Assembly: GCA_900541745.1 (NCBI GenBank)
Contig: UQLA01000011.1
Span: forward strand, 17,834 to 81,833
DNA: 64,000 nt
Origin: an uncultured Collinsella sp.
GTDB lineage: Bacteria > Actinomycetota > Coriobacteriia > Coriobacteriales > Coriobacteriaceae
Direction of reading: 5' to 3'
Below, piece by piece: positions 1 through 7,940 of this stretch (within the stretch, counting starts at the first letter, position 1; each line of letters begins with the position of its first letter). The position numbers were made by a program, and so were the translations under genes. The notes under the pieces were generated by a model that saw nothing but the letters and a program-made list of their open reading frames with translations, was not told where the DNA came from and searched no databases.

Positions 1-559
1 CCTCGTGCGGACGCAGCGCCAGGACGCGGGCGCCGGAGCGCTTGCCAGCCTCGATCCCCATCGGCGAATCCTCGATAACCAGGCACTCGGCAGGCTCCAC
101 CCCCAGCGCCTCCATGGCGCGCAGGTAGATCTCGGGGTCGGGCTTAAACGCACTGCACTCATGACCGCTGATGGTGTAATCCAACACGTCGGCGATGCCG
201 GCGATATCCACCAGCTCGTCGATCAGTTCGCGATAGGACGAGCTCGCGATGGCACACTTCACGCCACGCTCGTGCAGCTCGCGCATCACCGGCTCCGTCT
301 GCTCGTTGAGCAGCTCGGCATACGGAACGGGGTGGTCCGGGCTGTAGACCTGCTTATACTCCACGCGCAGGCGCTCGCGCAGCTCAACATCGTCGGGCAC
401 CAGCGCCTTCCAAATGGCCGGCTCGTTAGACCCCGAAAGATCGGGGATCTCGTCAAAGTGAAAGCCCTTCTCCTCCATAAACGCCACGCGACGACGGTTG
501 TAGAACCACTCGGTATCGACCAGCACGCCGTCCATATCAAACAGCACTGCCTTGATCAT
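1..559 (-). CDS. HAD-superfamily phosphatase (beta-phosphoglucomutase-like), 3' end outside window
   Basis: About 186 N-terminal residues are visible; the gene runs off the left edge. The start (MIKAVLFDMDGVL) follows an AGGAG ribosome site. HAD motif I (DMDGVLVDT, nucleophile Asp8), motif II (IASSS) and the motif III/IV region (KPDPEIY, then VIEDSPMGIEA) are all present, with a helical cap between motifs I and II. This is the subfamily I layout of beta-phosphoglucomutase, sugar-phosphate phosphatases and phosphonatases; the substrate cannot be read from sequence. It follows the PTS/SIS operon on the same strand but a strong terminator lies between them, so it may have its own promoter or depend on readthrough. 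A role in dephosphorylating or isomerising sugar phosphates from that operon is inference. Confidence 0.85.
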   Translation of the reverse strand, partial: MIKAVLFDMDGVLVDTEWFYNRRRVAFMEEKGFHFDEIPDLSGSNEPAIWKALVPDDVELRERLRVEYKQVYSPDHPVPYAELLNEQTEPVMRELHERGVKCAIASSSYRELIDELVDIAGIADVLDYTISGHECSAFKPDPEIYLRAMEALGVEPAECLVIEDSPMGIEAGKRSGARVLALRPHE

Positions 560-579
560 ACGCATCTCCTCTCAAGAAC

Positions 580-612
580 AAAAAAGGGGACGGGGCGCAA
601 ACCCCATCCCCT
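580..612 (-). terminator. Intrinsic terminator after the first SIS gene
   Basis: On the minus strand GGGGATGGGG pairs with CCCCGTCCCC around a six-base loop (stem at 586-611) and is followed by a run of six U. It lies between the SIS gene (stop at 646) and the HAD gene (start at 559), so it should end most transcripts of the PTS operon. Confidence 0.85.
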
Positions 613-645
613 CTCAATCAACCCGTAAGGTCTACTTACTTGTGA

Positions 646-1629
646 TTAGTAGGAAAGCTTCCACATGTAGCGACGCATGGTCAGCGGGTGCTGACGGGCC
701 TCGGCGATCTGGTTGCCGTACTCGCGCATAACGGCGAGGTGCAGCAGCGGGTTGAAGTAGGTGACGACGCTCGCGGGCACGGCGTCAGCCAGGCCGTAGT
801 CCTTGGAGTCAATCAAAGCGACCTTGGCGCCCATGCGCTCAAGGAAGGTGAGGGCGCGGGCGTCCATCGGACGGGTAGCGCCATCGGACATGAGGAAGAC
901 GTAGGGCTTACCCTCGGTGGAAACCTCGAACGGGCCATGGAAGTACTCGCCGGTGTTGTAGGCAGCGGCGTCGATCCACTGCATCTCGGTGAACAGGAAG
1001 GCGGCGTTAGAGTAAGCCATCTTCTCGGAGGCACCGGAAGCCATGAAGTAGATCATCTTGTCGTCCTTGAAGTCCTCGGCGAACTTCTTGGCGAGCTTCT
1101 TGCAGTGCTGAGCGGCGTTCTCGCAGAGCTCGAAGACGTTGGTGAGGCCGGTGATCATGTCCTCGTAGTGGTCATAGCCCTCGGTCTGCTGAAGGATCTC
1201 GAGAGCAAGAGCGATGGCATAGCCGGGCTTCTCGCACTTGGCAGCGTAGTTGGCGTGGAAGCCGTGAACGATGACGTGGTCGGCGTCGACGGTCAGAGCG
1301 GAGCCAGCCTTGTTGGTGAGGGAGACGACCGGGCAGTTGTGCTTCTTGGCGGTCTTGTTGGCCTCGACGGTCTCGGGCGTGGAGCCACCGAGGGAGCAGG
1401 TGATCACGAAGGTGTGCTCGTTGACCCAGGAGGGCGTGTCATAGTTGAACTCGTTAGCGGTGAAGATCTGAACGTTCAGCTTGTCCGTGTTGTTGGCCAG
1501 GAAGTACTTGGCGGGGTAAAGGTCGGACATGGAGGCACCGCAGCCGACGAAAGCGACGCTGTGGATCTCGTGGTTGGACAGGACGTCAGCGACGATCTGC
1601 TTAGGGAGGTTAAGGTCGATCTCGTACAT
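646..1629 (-). CDS. SIS-domain sugar-amine enzyme (fructosamine-6-phosphate deglycase family)
   Basis: 327 aa with two SIS domains: the first near residues 20-150 (FVGCGASMSDLYPAKYF, then TCSLGGSTPETVE), the second near 185-310 (MASGASEKMAYSNA, then GEYFHGPFE). The ExxHGP motif and the RRYMWKLSY tail are typical of the FrlB/GfrF/AgaS branch, which deglycates or isomerises amino-sugar 6-phosphates. The start MYEIDL was chosen because AAAGGA lies nine bases upstream; an ATG three codons earlier sits directly on that site. It is the fourth gene behind the mannose-family PTS genes, as deglycases follow the PTS in gfr-type operons for fructoselysine and glucoselysine. By analogy it should split the imported phosphorylated Amadori compound or amino sugar in the cytoplasm; the exact substrate is inference. 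Confidence 0.88.
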   Translation of the reverse strand: MYEIDLNLPKQIVADVLSNHEIHSVAFVGCGASMSDLYPAKYFLANNTDKLNVQIFTANEFNYDTPSWVNEHTFVITCSLGGSTPETVEANKTAKKHNCPVVSLTNKAGSALTVDADHVIVHGFHANYAAKCEKPGYAIALALEILQQTEGYDHYEDMITGLTNVFELCENAAQHCKKLAKKFAEDFKDDKMIYFMASGASEKMAYSNAAFLFTEMQWIDAAAYNTGEYFHGPFEVSTEGKPYVFLMSDGATRPMDARALTFLERMGAKVALIDSKDYGLADAVPASVVTYFNPLLHLAVMREYGNQIAEARQHPLTMRRYMWKLSY

Positions 1630-1719
1630 CTGACACATTCCTTTCGATTTTTGCGGCGCCACATTGCCGGGCGCTCGCAGGGTTACCGTGGTTTGGACCG
1701 AGTCGCCGGCCCGTTAAGG

Positions 1720-1750
1720 ATGCGACAAAGGGACTGTCCCATTGTCGCAT
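1720..1750. repeat. Imperfect palindrome, TGCGACAA type
   Basis: ATGCGACAA and TTGTCGCAT flank an inner GGGAC/GTCCC pair, giving a hairpin of about 14 bp. It lies in the 199-base gap between the EIID stop and the SIS start. The GGGAC core recalls other intergenic hairpins here (7828-7939 and 43613-43991). It may act as a transcript-processing or attenuation element. Confidence 0.6.
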
Positions 1751-1763
1751 TTTAGGGATGGAA

Positions 1764-1794
1764 GCCTGCCTGGGGTATGGGATGCCAGGCAGGC
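1764..1794. repeat. GC-rich hairpin downstream of the EIID gene
   Basis: GCCTGCCTGG pairs perfectly with CCAGGCAGGC around an 11-base loop, 35 bases after the EIID stop. On the minus strand it is followed by TTCC and not by a clean U run, so partial termination or 3'-end stabilisation of the PTS messenger is more likely than full termination. Confidence 0.6.
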
Positions 1795-1828
1795 CCCCGG
1801 GGGAAAGCGGTTAGACGCTTGGTCGCGA

Positions 1829-2662
1829 CTAGGCCAGGATGCCGGCCGCGGAGAGGGCGATGCCGCCCACGATGGCGATCACGAGAAGCCAACCGGTGTT
1901 GACGTTCTTCTTGATGAGCCAGTACATAAGGCCGGTGAGGCCAAGGGAGATCATCTGGGGCATCATGCCGTCCAGGATGTCCTGGATAACGACGGTGCCG
2001 TCAGCGAACTGCAGCGGGGTGGTGGCGCCAATCAGCGTAGCGATCATGCCGCCCACGGACATAAGACCCACGATGCCGCAGACATACATGAGCTTCTCCA
2101 TGAGGTCGCCGCCCTGAAGCTTGCTCAGGTACTCGTGGCCGCCCTGATAGCCCATCTTGGCGGCGAACCAAGTGATCAGCACAGAGGGGACGATGGAGAT
2201 GAGCATGGCCAGGATCGGGCCCATGATGGAGCCCTGCTGAGCCAGCTGAACGCCCAGGCCAAAGGCGATAACGCGGATGGTGCCCTGGAAGAAGGAGTCA
2301 CCGATGCCGGAAAGCGGACCCATGAGGGAGGTCTTGACCGCGTTGATCGAATCGGGGTCGAAGTTCTCGGGATCCTTGGCGTACTCCTCCTCCATGGAGG
2401 CGGAGAGGCCCAGGATGAAGGCACTCGTCTGCGGGGTGCAGTTGTAGAACGCCATGTGACGGTGGTAAGCCTCTTTCTTAGCAGCAAGCTGCTTGGGGTC
2501 GGACTCGTCCGGATAGAGGCGATCGAGCGTGGGAACCATGCCGTAGAGGAAGCCCATGTTCATCTGACGCTCGTAGTTCCAAGAGGCCTGGATGGCCCAG
2601 GAGCGCCAGAAGAACTGGCTGACCTTCTTGTTCAGGGACACGTCCTTGGTTGCGGTTGCCAT
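1829..2662 (-). CDS. PTS system mannose-family IID component
   Basis: 277 aa membrane protein. It has the EIID signatures near the N-terminus (QASWNYERQMNMGFLYGMVP), an acidic TMEEEYAKDPE-like segment after residue 80 and hydrophobic C-terminal segments, at the usual family length (about 270-280 aa). The start MATATKD has AGGAGG eight bases upstream. EIID forms the sugar channel with EIIC; together they import and, with EIIAB, phosphorylate a hexose or amino-sugar derivative. It sits 13 bases after the EIIC gene, so the two are one operon and probably translationally linked. Confidence 0.95.
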   Translation of the reverse strand: MATATKDVSLNKKVSQFFWRSWAIQASWNYERQMNMGFLYGMVPTLDRLYPDESDPKQLAAKKEAYHRHMAFYNCTPQTSAFILGLSASMEEEYAKDPENFDPDSINAVKTSLMGPLSGIGDSFFQGTIRVIAFGLGVQLAQQGSIMGPILAMLISIVPSVLITWFAAKMGYQGGHEYLSKLQGGDLMEKLMYVCGIVGLMSVGGMIATLIGATTPLQFADGTVVIQDILDGMMPQMISLGLTGLMYWLIKKNVNTGWLLVIAIVGGIALSAAGILA

Positions 2663-2675
2663 AGTGTGTTCCTCC

Positions 2676-3470
2676 TTAGTCTTCGTCGTCTTCGAGCGGA
2701 TCATAGTCGGAATCGACACCGGCGGCTGCATGGGAACCGTTGAACTTGAAGCCCATGAAGACGACAGCCAGGCACACACCGATCAGAGCGACCGCGATGA
2801 CGGACAGGTTGAGGTAAGCGGCGAGCAGGAAACCGATGAACAGGAACGGGGTCATACCCTTCTTGATCATCATGGTGAGCAGCAGGGCCAAGCCGTAGGC
2901 GGTCATGATCTTGGTCGAAACGTTAAGACCAGTGGACAGCCACTCGGGAACCATGTTGACGATGGCCTGAACCAGGTCGGTGCCAACAAAGACGGCGAGG
3001 AAGATCGGCAGGAAGTACATGACGGCGTACAGACCGGAGCCGGCGCAGATGTGCATACGGTAGGCGGTCTTGAACTTTCCGTTATCGATCGCGCTATCTG
3101 CCACATGGGTGAGGGCGGCGATGATGGAACGGAACACGATGCCGAGGAGCTGACCCAGGACGGCGACCGGGATGGCGATCGTCATGGCGGTCTCGGCGGA
3201 AGCATCGGTCAGGCACGCAAAGGCAGCGGCCACGATGCCGCCCAGGACCATATCGGGCGGAACGGCGGCGCCGACCTGCACCAGGCCCATGGACACGAGC
3301 TCGACGGCGGCACCGACGGCAAGGCCGGTGGGCACATCGCCCAGCAGCAGACCGACGAGCGTGGCGCCAACGAGGGGCTGCTCGAAGTTAAGACGACCGA
3401 GCAGGCGGGAGTCCCACATGCAGAACACGCCGACGAGGCCGACGAGCACCGCACTGATGAACGTATTCAT
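2676..3470 (-). CDS. PTS system mannose-family IIC component
   Basis: 264 aa, strongly hydrophobic throughout, with several membrane segments (for example FISAVLVGLVGVFCMWDSRL and VELVSMGLVQVG). It ends in a short acidic tail (SDYDPLEDDED). The family is EII-Sor/ManY, the membrane channel partner of EIID. The ribosome site AAAGGAG precedes the ATG. It is the second gene of the operon, 36 bases after EIIAB. Length and content fit the family with no missing part. Confidence 0.95.
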   Translation of the reverse strand: MNTFISAVLVGLVGVFCMWDSRLLGRLNFEQPLVGATLVGLLLGDVPTGLAVGAAVELVSMGLVQVGAAVPPDMVLGGIVAAAFACLTDASAETAMTIAIPVAVLGQLLGIVFRSIIAALTHVADSAIDNGKFKTAYRMHICAGSGLYAVMYFLPIFLAVFVGTDLVQAIVNMVPEWLSTGLNVSTKIMTAYGLALLLTMMIKKGMTPFLFIGFLLAAYLNLSVIAVALIGVCLAVVFMGFKFNGSHAAAGVDSDYDPLEDDED

Positions 3471-3506
3471 ACCCTTCTCCTTTCAGTCAGGCAAAAGCCT
3501 GGTTGA

Positions 3507-4430
3507 TTACAGCTTGGCGTCGATGTCGACGCTCTGATACGTAGGGGTCTGCTGAACATAGAGCTTGATGCCCATGTCGAGCAGCTGGTTGACGTCTGCC
3601 TTCTGGGTGGCGTCGAGGAAGACGGAGCTGTCCTTGCCGCCAACCTGATCGGCACCGTCGTGGTTGGCGGTGGCGCCCAGGTTGATGGCGTCGAGCTTGT
3701 AGCCCTGGCAGAACTGCAGCATCTCGGCCGTGTTGCCAAAGACGAACATGACGCGCTCGCCGAGGGTGTTGAGCTTGTCCATCTTGGCGAGGGCACGCTC
3801 GACGGTGAAGACGTTCAGGCGCACGCCCTGGGGCTTGGCCAACTTAAGAGCGCCCTTCTTGATGTCATCGTTGGCGGCAGCGTTGTCGACGACGATGATG
3901 CGCTCGGCCTGAACCTTGGTGGTCCAGGTAAAGACGACCTGGCCGTGCAGCAGACGGTAGTCAAGACGTGCAAGGACGATCTTGGCGGGACCGGAGCTGT
4001 GACGGGACGCCTTGGCCTTCTTGGCGGGAGCCGCGGCAGCCTCGACCGGAGCATTGGGGTTGGTCAGACCGGTGCGGGCCTCGTTGATGAGGGCTGCGAG
4101 CTCGGCGCCCTTGACGGGGACGGGGCTCATAGCGAGCGTGAGCGCCAGCGGGATGTTGAAACCGCTGACAACCGTGAACTTCGTGCCGTTCTTGGAAAGC
4201 TCGACCATGTTGTTGTTGACCGAGCTGCCGAGCATATCGGTCAGCACATAGACGGTGTCGTCCGCGTTGAACGTGGCGATCATAGCCTCAACCTTATTGG
4301 TGATGGGCTCCTTGTCGTCACGAGCAAGCGACACGACGTGGACGTTCGACACGTCGCCGAGAACCATCTCGAGCGTGTCTTTGGCGCCTGCGGCCAGGCC
4401 GCCATGAGATGCGAGAATGATCTGATTCAT
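3507..4430 (-). CDS. PTS system mannose-family IIAB fusion
   Basis: 307 aa. Residues 1-125 are an EIIA domain with the phosphorylated His9 in LASHGGLA. An Ala/Lys-rich linker (about 128-147) leads to an EIIB domain with its phospho-acceptor His162 in RLDYRLLHGQV. The A-then-B order is that of ManX; gfr-type systems usually carry A and B as separate genes. It takes phosphate from HPr and passes it to the incoming sugar. A strong AGGAGG ribosome site precedes the ATG. It is the first gene of the PTS operon; the 183-base leader holds a motif shared with the DMT transporter gene. Confidence 0.95.
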   Translation of the reverse strand: MNQIILASHGGLAAGAKDTLEMVLGDVSNVHVVSLARDDKEPITNKVEAMIATFNADDTVYVLTDMLGSSVNNNMVELSKNGTKFTVVSGFNIPLALTLAMSPVPVKGAELAALINEARTGLTNPNAPVEAAAAPAKKAKASRHSSGPAKIVLARLDYRLLHGQVVFTWTTKVQAERIIVVDNAAANDDIKKGALKLAKPQGVRLNVFTVERALAKMDKLNTLGERVMFVFGNTAEMLQFCQGYKLDAINLGATANHDGADQVGGKDSSVFLDATQKADVNQLLDMGIKLYVQQTPTYQSVDIDAKL

Positions 4431-4446
4431 CTTGCCTCCTCCTTTT

Positions 4447-4462
4447 CGTTATGGTCATTATA
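4447..4462 (-). promoter_or_regulatory. Shared 16-base motif upstream of the PTS operon (copy 1)
   Basis: On the minus strand the site reads TATAATGACCATAACG, 17-32 bases before the EIIAB start. The DMT gene at 5696 has TATAACGACTATAACG in the equivalent region (14 of 16 identical). The TATAAT part could itself be a -10 box, so this may be an operator overlapping the promoter. The likely binder is the GntR/UTRA protein encoded at 7094, by proximity only. Confidence 0.5.
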
Positions 4463-4613
4463 ACGTCTTATACGTTGCCTATATTGCTAATTAGTATAAA
4501 GACCGTTCGCGGGTGAAAATCGACCGTTGACGGGTTTAACGTACTTGAAACGTTGGGGCCGGGTAGGCCGGCGCTGGCTGGATAACCCCAGGTCAGACGT
4601 CGCACACAATCCT

Positions 4614-5696
4614 CTATCGCACGAAGTACCAGGGGCTTTCCTGCACGGTGGGTTCCAGCGCGATGCCGGTGCGTTCCTTAAACAGATCCATGTCCTGAGA
4701 TTTTTCGGTCCACCACGCGTTGGGCTTAAAGGTCATGCTCTCAATGACATGACCGACAAACACACTGTTGCGCAGCTTGGAGAAGTCGGAGTTCATAATC
4801 AGGATGGACGCGAGCACCAGCACGATGCCCAGGACCTTGATCGCGCCGGCGGGCTCGGCGTAGACACCAATGCCCAGCAGTACGGTGACGACCGTCTCGA
4901 ATGACATTACGACGGGAACTTTCGACGTCTCGAGCCCCATGGACAGACCCTGCATATATAAGACATAGGCCACGGCTGTGGGGATGAGTCCAAAACCAAA
5001 GAACAGCAGCAGCAGCTGTGGCGACATTGCCGCGGCGACATCTGGCCACGGAGCCGCGATAGCCGCCATAACCGCACCGCCAAAAACAAGGCCCCAAAAC
5101 GTGACAGCCAGCGGGTGGACCGTCTTGGTTGCTATCCGGCTAAACACCGCGAGCGACGCGCCACAAAAGCCCGCGATCACGCCCGACGTGACGCCCCAAA
5201 CCGAAAAATGGAAACCGGAAAGGTCGCCATTGGTCACTGCAAGTACACAGCCACCGATATTAAAAACGATGGCAACGAGCTTGTTGGGAGTCACATCCTC
5301 GCGATAAAGCACGCGGCCGAGCATGACGCCAAACACCGGCGAGGTGTAGAGCAGCACCGAGGCCGTGGACATGCCCACCTCGCCCATGCACTCGTAATAA
5401 AGCGTGTTAGCGGTGGCGAGGCCGATAATGCCAAGAAGCGCACAGGGAACAAGCTCTTTAGGACTTGCCTTGAACAGTGCCAGGGGACCCGATGCTTTTC
5501 CCTCACGATCGCCTCCCTGGCAACCCATGAACGCCAAGACCGGAGCCATTAAGACGGCACCCGATAACAAACGAAAGGCAGCCATGCTCTGGGACGAAAC
5601 GCCCATGGCCGAGATGCCGTTTACAAAGATTCCGATGCTGCCCCACATAAGCGCGGCAATCAGCACCAGCACATAGCCCAGATTGCTTTTCTTCAA
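4614..5696 (-). CDS. DMT-superfamily transporter (EamA type)
   Basis: 360 aa with ten predicted membrane segments in two EamA halves (first half from LGYVLVLIAALMWGSIGIFV, second from GVTSGVIAGFCGASLAVFS), the drug/metabolite transporter pattern. I chose a TTG start because GAGGAGG lies five bases upstream; an ATG 12 codons earlier has no ribosome site and falls next to the shared operator. The protein continues about 60 residues past the last membrane segment into a soluble tail (KPNAWWTEKSQDMDLFKERTG region), which is unusual for the family. It stands between the PTS operon and a second SIS gene and probably moves a metabolite of that pathway, for example the released amino acid; this is inference. 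Confidence 0.85.
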   Translation of the reverse strand: MKKSNLGYVLVLIAALMWGSIGIFVNGISAMGVSSQSMAAFRLLSGAVLMAPVLAFMGCQGGDREGKASGPLALFKASPKELVPCALLGIIGLATANTLYYECMGEVGMSTASVLLYTSPVFGVMLGRVLYREDVTPNKLVAIVFNIGGCVLAVTNGDLSGFHFSVWGVTSGVIAGFCGASLAVFSRIATKTVHPLAVTFWGLVFGGAVMAAIAAPWPDVAAAMSPQLLLLFFGFGLIPTAVAYVLYMQGLSMGLETSKVPVVMSFETVVTVLLGIGVYAEPAGAIKVLGIVLVLASILIMNSDFSKLRNSVFVGHVIESMTFKPNAWWTEKSQDMDLFKERTGIALEPTVQESPWYFVR

Positions 5697-5736
5697 CGCA
5701 GCCTCCTCGGTATTGTTTCCAATATGTTTCATACTA

Positions 5737-5752
5737 CGTTATAGTCGTTATA
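5737..5752 (-). promoter_or_regulatory. Shared 16-base motif upstream of the DMT gene (copy 2)
   Basis: The minus strand reads TATAACGACTATAACG, itself a direct repeat of TATAACG. It matches the site upstream of the PTS operon at 14 of 16 positions and lies about 40 bases before the TTG start. It is a candidate operator coordinating the two transcription units. Confidence 0.5.
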
Positions 5753-5794
5753 TACATTTTTCAAGATACAAATCGGCGAGCGGATCATTTGGCT

Positions 5795-5858
5795 GTTGCG
5801 GTGAAATAGTTCCTGAATAGAGGCTTCAGACCCCAAACAGGAACTATTCCACCGCAAC
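5795..5858. repeat. Long hairpin, TTGCGGTGAAATAG family (copy 1)
   Basis: Two 21-base arms pair with a single mismatch around a 22-base loop. The outer part (TTGCGGTGAAATAG) is shared with a second hairpin at 52522-52584, while the inner part differs yet still pairs. It lies between the second SIS gene and the DMT gene and may terminate or process the SIS transcript. The rest of the 5733-5894 gap holds only the DMT promoter region. Confidence 0.75.
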
Positions 5859-5894
5859 TTATGAGGACATCGAGCTGTTAGGCCGCTCTATCCC

Positions 5895-6887
5895 CTAGTA
5901 GTCCAGCTTCCACATGTAGCGGCGCGTCATGTAGTCCTTGTGGGTGACGGCAGAAAGCGCACGCATGTAGACGTTGTTGAGGATTGGGGCAAAGATCAGG
6001 TGGTTGAAGTACTCGCTCACGCTGTCCTTGATGTCGTTGAGGCCGAGCTCCTTGGCGTCGAGCTGATAGACGCGCTCGCCACCGTACTGGTTGACGAAGC
6101 GGATGCCGCGCTCGTCGTTGCAGCGGCTGCGGCCGACGCTGATGAGCTGGAACAGCGAGGTGCGCTTGTCCAGGATCTCGAAGGGACCATGGAAGAAGTC
6201 ACAGGTGTTGATGGTGCAGGAGTCAATCTGCAGCATCTCCTGCACGTTGCAGATGCTAAAGACGTAGGCGGCACCAAAGAGCGGACCTTGAGCCATGACA
6301 TTAATGCAGGGCTTGTCGGCGTTCTGCTCGGCCCACTTGGCAGCGAGCGGACGGGTGTACTCGACGGCCTTGCGATAGATGGGGTCGACCAAGTCGAACG
6401 CGGCCATGGCGGTCTCGTACTCGGCATAGCCCTCGGTCTGCTGCGTGAGCTCCATGGCGATCATGGTCACGACGGCGGAGTTGGTGCGGCCCATGCAGGA
6501 CTCATCGACGGCCAGGCTGTCGTACTGGATCTTGTAGTCGCAGACCTCGGTGAGACCGGACTCGTCAACATAGATGGCGATGGTGCTGGCGCCGTGGTCC
6601 TTGGCGACCTGAGCGGCGACGATGGTCTCCTTGGTGCCGCGCATGGACACGACAACGGCCAGGGTGTTCTCGTTGACGTAGGCCGGGGTGGCATGCACGA
6701 ACTCGTTGCTGGTGTAGCTGGAGCTCACGACCTGCGTGGCCTCGTGCTCCATAAAGTACTGAGCAGGATAGTTGCCGCCGTTGGATCCGCCGGCGCCAAT
6801 CCACACGACGCGCTTGATGCCGCCCTTGTCTGCCTTGTCAGCCAAAACCTGGGAGACGACGTCCTTAACCTGTTCCTGAGTAGTCAT
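5895..6887 (-). CDS. Second SIS-domain sugar-amine enzyme (deglycase family)
   Basis: 330 aa, a distant paralogue of the SIS gene at 646. SIS domain one carries WIGAGGSNGGNYPAQYF and VVVSMRGTKETIV; domain two carries MAQGPLFGAAYVF and CDFFHGPFE. The active-site motif has Asp (DFFHGP) where the paralogue has Glu (EYFHGP). The RRYMWKLDY tail is shared. Two different SIS enzymes with one mannose-family PTS is the pattern of Salmonella gfrE/gfrF, where one acts on fructoselysine-6-P and the other on glucoselysine-6-P; a similar division of labour is plausible here but not proven. The ribosome site is weak (AGGCTGA). The gene is divergent from the GntR regulator. Confidence 0.87.
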   Translation of the reverse strand: MTTQEQVKDVVSQVLADKADKGGIKRVVWIGAGGSNGGNYPAQYFMEHEATQVVSSSYTSNEFVHATPAYVNENTLAVVVSMRGTKETIVAAQVAKDHGASTIAIYVDESGLTEVCDYKIQYDSLAVDESCMGRTNSAVVTMIAMELTQQTEGYAEYETAMAAFDLVDPIYRKAVEYTRPLAAKWAEQNADKPCINVMAQGPLFGAAYVFSICNVQEMLQIDSCTINTCDFFHGPFEILDKRTSLFQLISVGRSRCNDERGIRFVNQYGGERVYQLDAKELGLNDIKDSVSEYFNHLIFAPILNNVYMRALSAVTHKDYMTRRYMWKLDY

Positions 6888-6927
6888 CGTGCATCAGCCT
6901 TTCTTCTCGTTTGATGCTCATCACAGG

Positions 6928-7068
6928 CATACAAGTTACATACATGTTTTGGTTATGTCGACTAGTTGTATGCTATATTTGTCTTAGAAATTTTGCTGGT
7001 AAGGTTTTCGATTGTTCGTTACCAGCGGTTTTGTTGTCGTGTTGAATACATGCTTGCTTAGTTAAGCA
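6928..7068. promoter_or_regulatory. Divergent regulatory region with two palindromes
   Basis: The 206-base gap between the SIS gene and the GntR gene is AT-rich. CATACAA (6928-6934) and TTGTATG (6966-6972) form a spaced inverted repeat, and TGCTTAGTTAAGCA (7055-7068) is a compact palindrome 25 bases before the regulator start. Such palindromes are typical GntR-family operators; autoregulation and control of the SIS gene are inferred. Confidence 0.45.
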
Positions 7069-7093
7069 TACAGGTTAGATATAGGTTGGCAAT

Positions 7094-7816
7094 ATGAGCG
7101 TCTCATCTAAAAAGAAACTGAGCCAATACGAGCGCTTGGCGGGCATGCTGCGTGACCGCATCGCCGCCGGCGTCTACGCGCGCGAAGACAAGCTGCCGTC
7201 CGAGATGGAACTCATGGACGAATCGGGGCTGTCGCGCAGCACCGTGCGCCACGCCCTTAAGGTGCTCGTTGATGAGGGCCTGGTGCGCACCGAGCGTGGG
7301 CGTGGCGCCTTTGTGGCCGACACGCCGGCGCTCCACGAGAATAACCTGGTGTTTTCGAGCTATACCAAGCAGGTCGAAGGCCAGGGCATGAAGCCCACCA
7401 CGCGCACCGTGGACTCGGGCTTTGCCAAGGCGGCCGGCAGCATAGCTAAGTTCTTTGACGCCGCCGTGGGCAGCAAGCTCGTCAAACTTGTCCGCCTGCG
7501 CTACCTGGACGACGCGCCGCTGTGCCTGGAGACCACCTACCTGCCGCCAAGCTTCGAGACGCTCATCGATCGCGATATCAACGGTTCGCTCTACGCCACG
7601 TTGCGCCAGGAATTCCATCGCGCGCCGGCACAGGGGCACAAGACCTTTGAGGTGTGCTATGCCTCGCAAAACGAGGCGTTTTTGCTCAACGTTGAGCGCG
7701 GGCAGGCGCTAATCCTGATCACCGACTACGTCTACGACACCGACGGTCGCCCGCTCCACGTCTCCAAGCGCATCCAACGCACCGACCGCGCCAAATACAC
7801 CGAGCCCATCGGCTAA
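7094..7816 (+). CDS. GntR-family (HutC/UTRA) transcriptional regulator
   Basis: 240 aa. Residues 8-75 form the GntR winged helix-turn-helix (KLPSEMELMDESGLSRSTVR, then GLVRTERGRGAFV). Residues 90-235 form a UTRA ligand domain (VKLVRLRYLDDAPLCLETTYLP, ending in HVSKRIQRTDRAKY). UTRA proteins usually bind a sugar phosphate or related metabolite and leave their operator. It is divergent from the SIS/DMT/PTS cluster and is the obvious local regulator. The ribosome site is weak. A 37-bp-arm hairpin ends the gene. Confidence 0.9.
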   Translation: MSVSSKKKLSQYERLAGMLRDRIAAGVYAREDKLPSEMELMDESGLSRSTVRHALKVLVDEGLVRTERGRGAFVADTPALHENNLVFSSYTKQVEGQGMKPTTRTVDSGFAKAAGSIAKFFDAAVGSKLVKLVRLRYLDDAPLCLETTYLPPSFETLIDRDINGSLYATLRQEFHRAPAQGHKTFEVCYASQNEAFLLNVERGQALILITDYVYDTDGRPLHVSKRIQRTDRAKYTEPIG

Positions 7817-7827
7817 CCAACACCAAG

Positions 7828-7939
7828 ACCACCACAATGGGGACAGGCACCTTTGTGGTGGTTTTTAAGGTTAACGCGCCAAAAACGACCGAGTTTTGAG
7901 AGAAACCACCACGAAGGTGCCTGTCCCCATTGTGGTGGT
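7828..7939. repeat. Long inverted repeat acting as bidirectional terminator
   Basis: Arms at 7828-7864 and 7903-7939 (37 bases each) are complementary with a single mismatch; the loop is 38 bases. Both ends are followed by T runs in their own direction (TTTTT after the left arm, TTTTA after the right). It separates the convergent GntR and acetyltransferase genes. The arm contains GGGGACAGGCACC, related to GGGGACAG sequences at 43613-43991. Confidence 0.85.
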
Positions 7940-7940
7940 T

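Noticed and set aside
688..1755. Long reading frames opposite the SIS, PTS, mfd, oxidoreductase and dnaX genes
   Set aside because: They mirror highly expressed high-GC genes, have Val/Gly/Asp/Leu-heavy or Arg/Pro/Ser-heavy composition and no family motifs or ribosome sites; they are antisense shadows.
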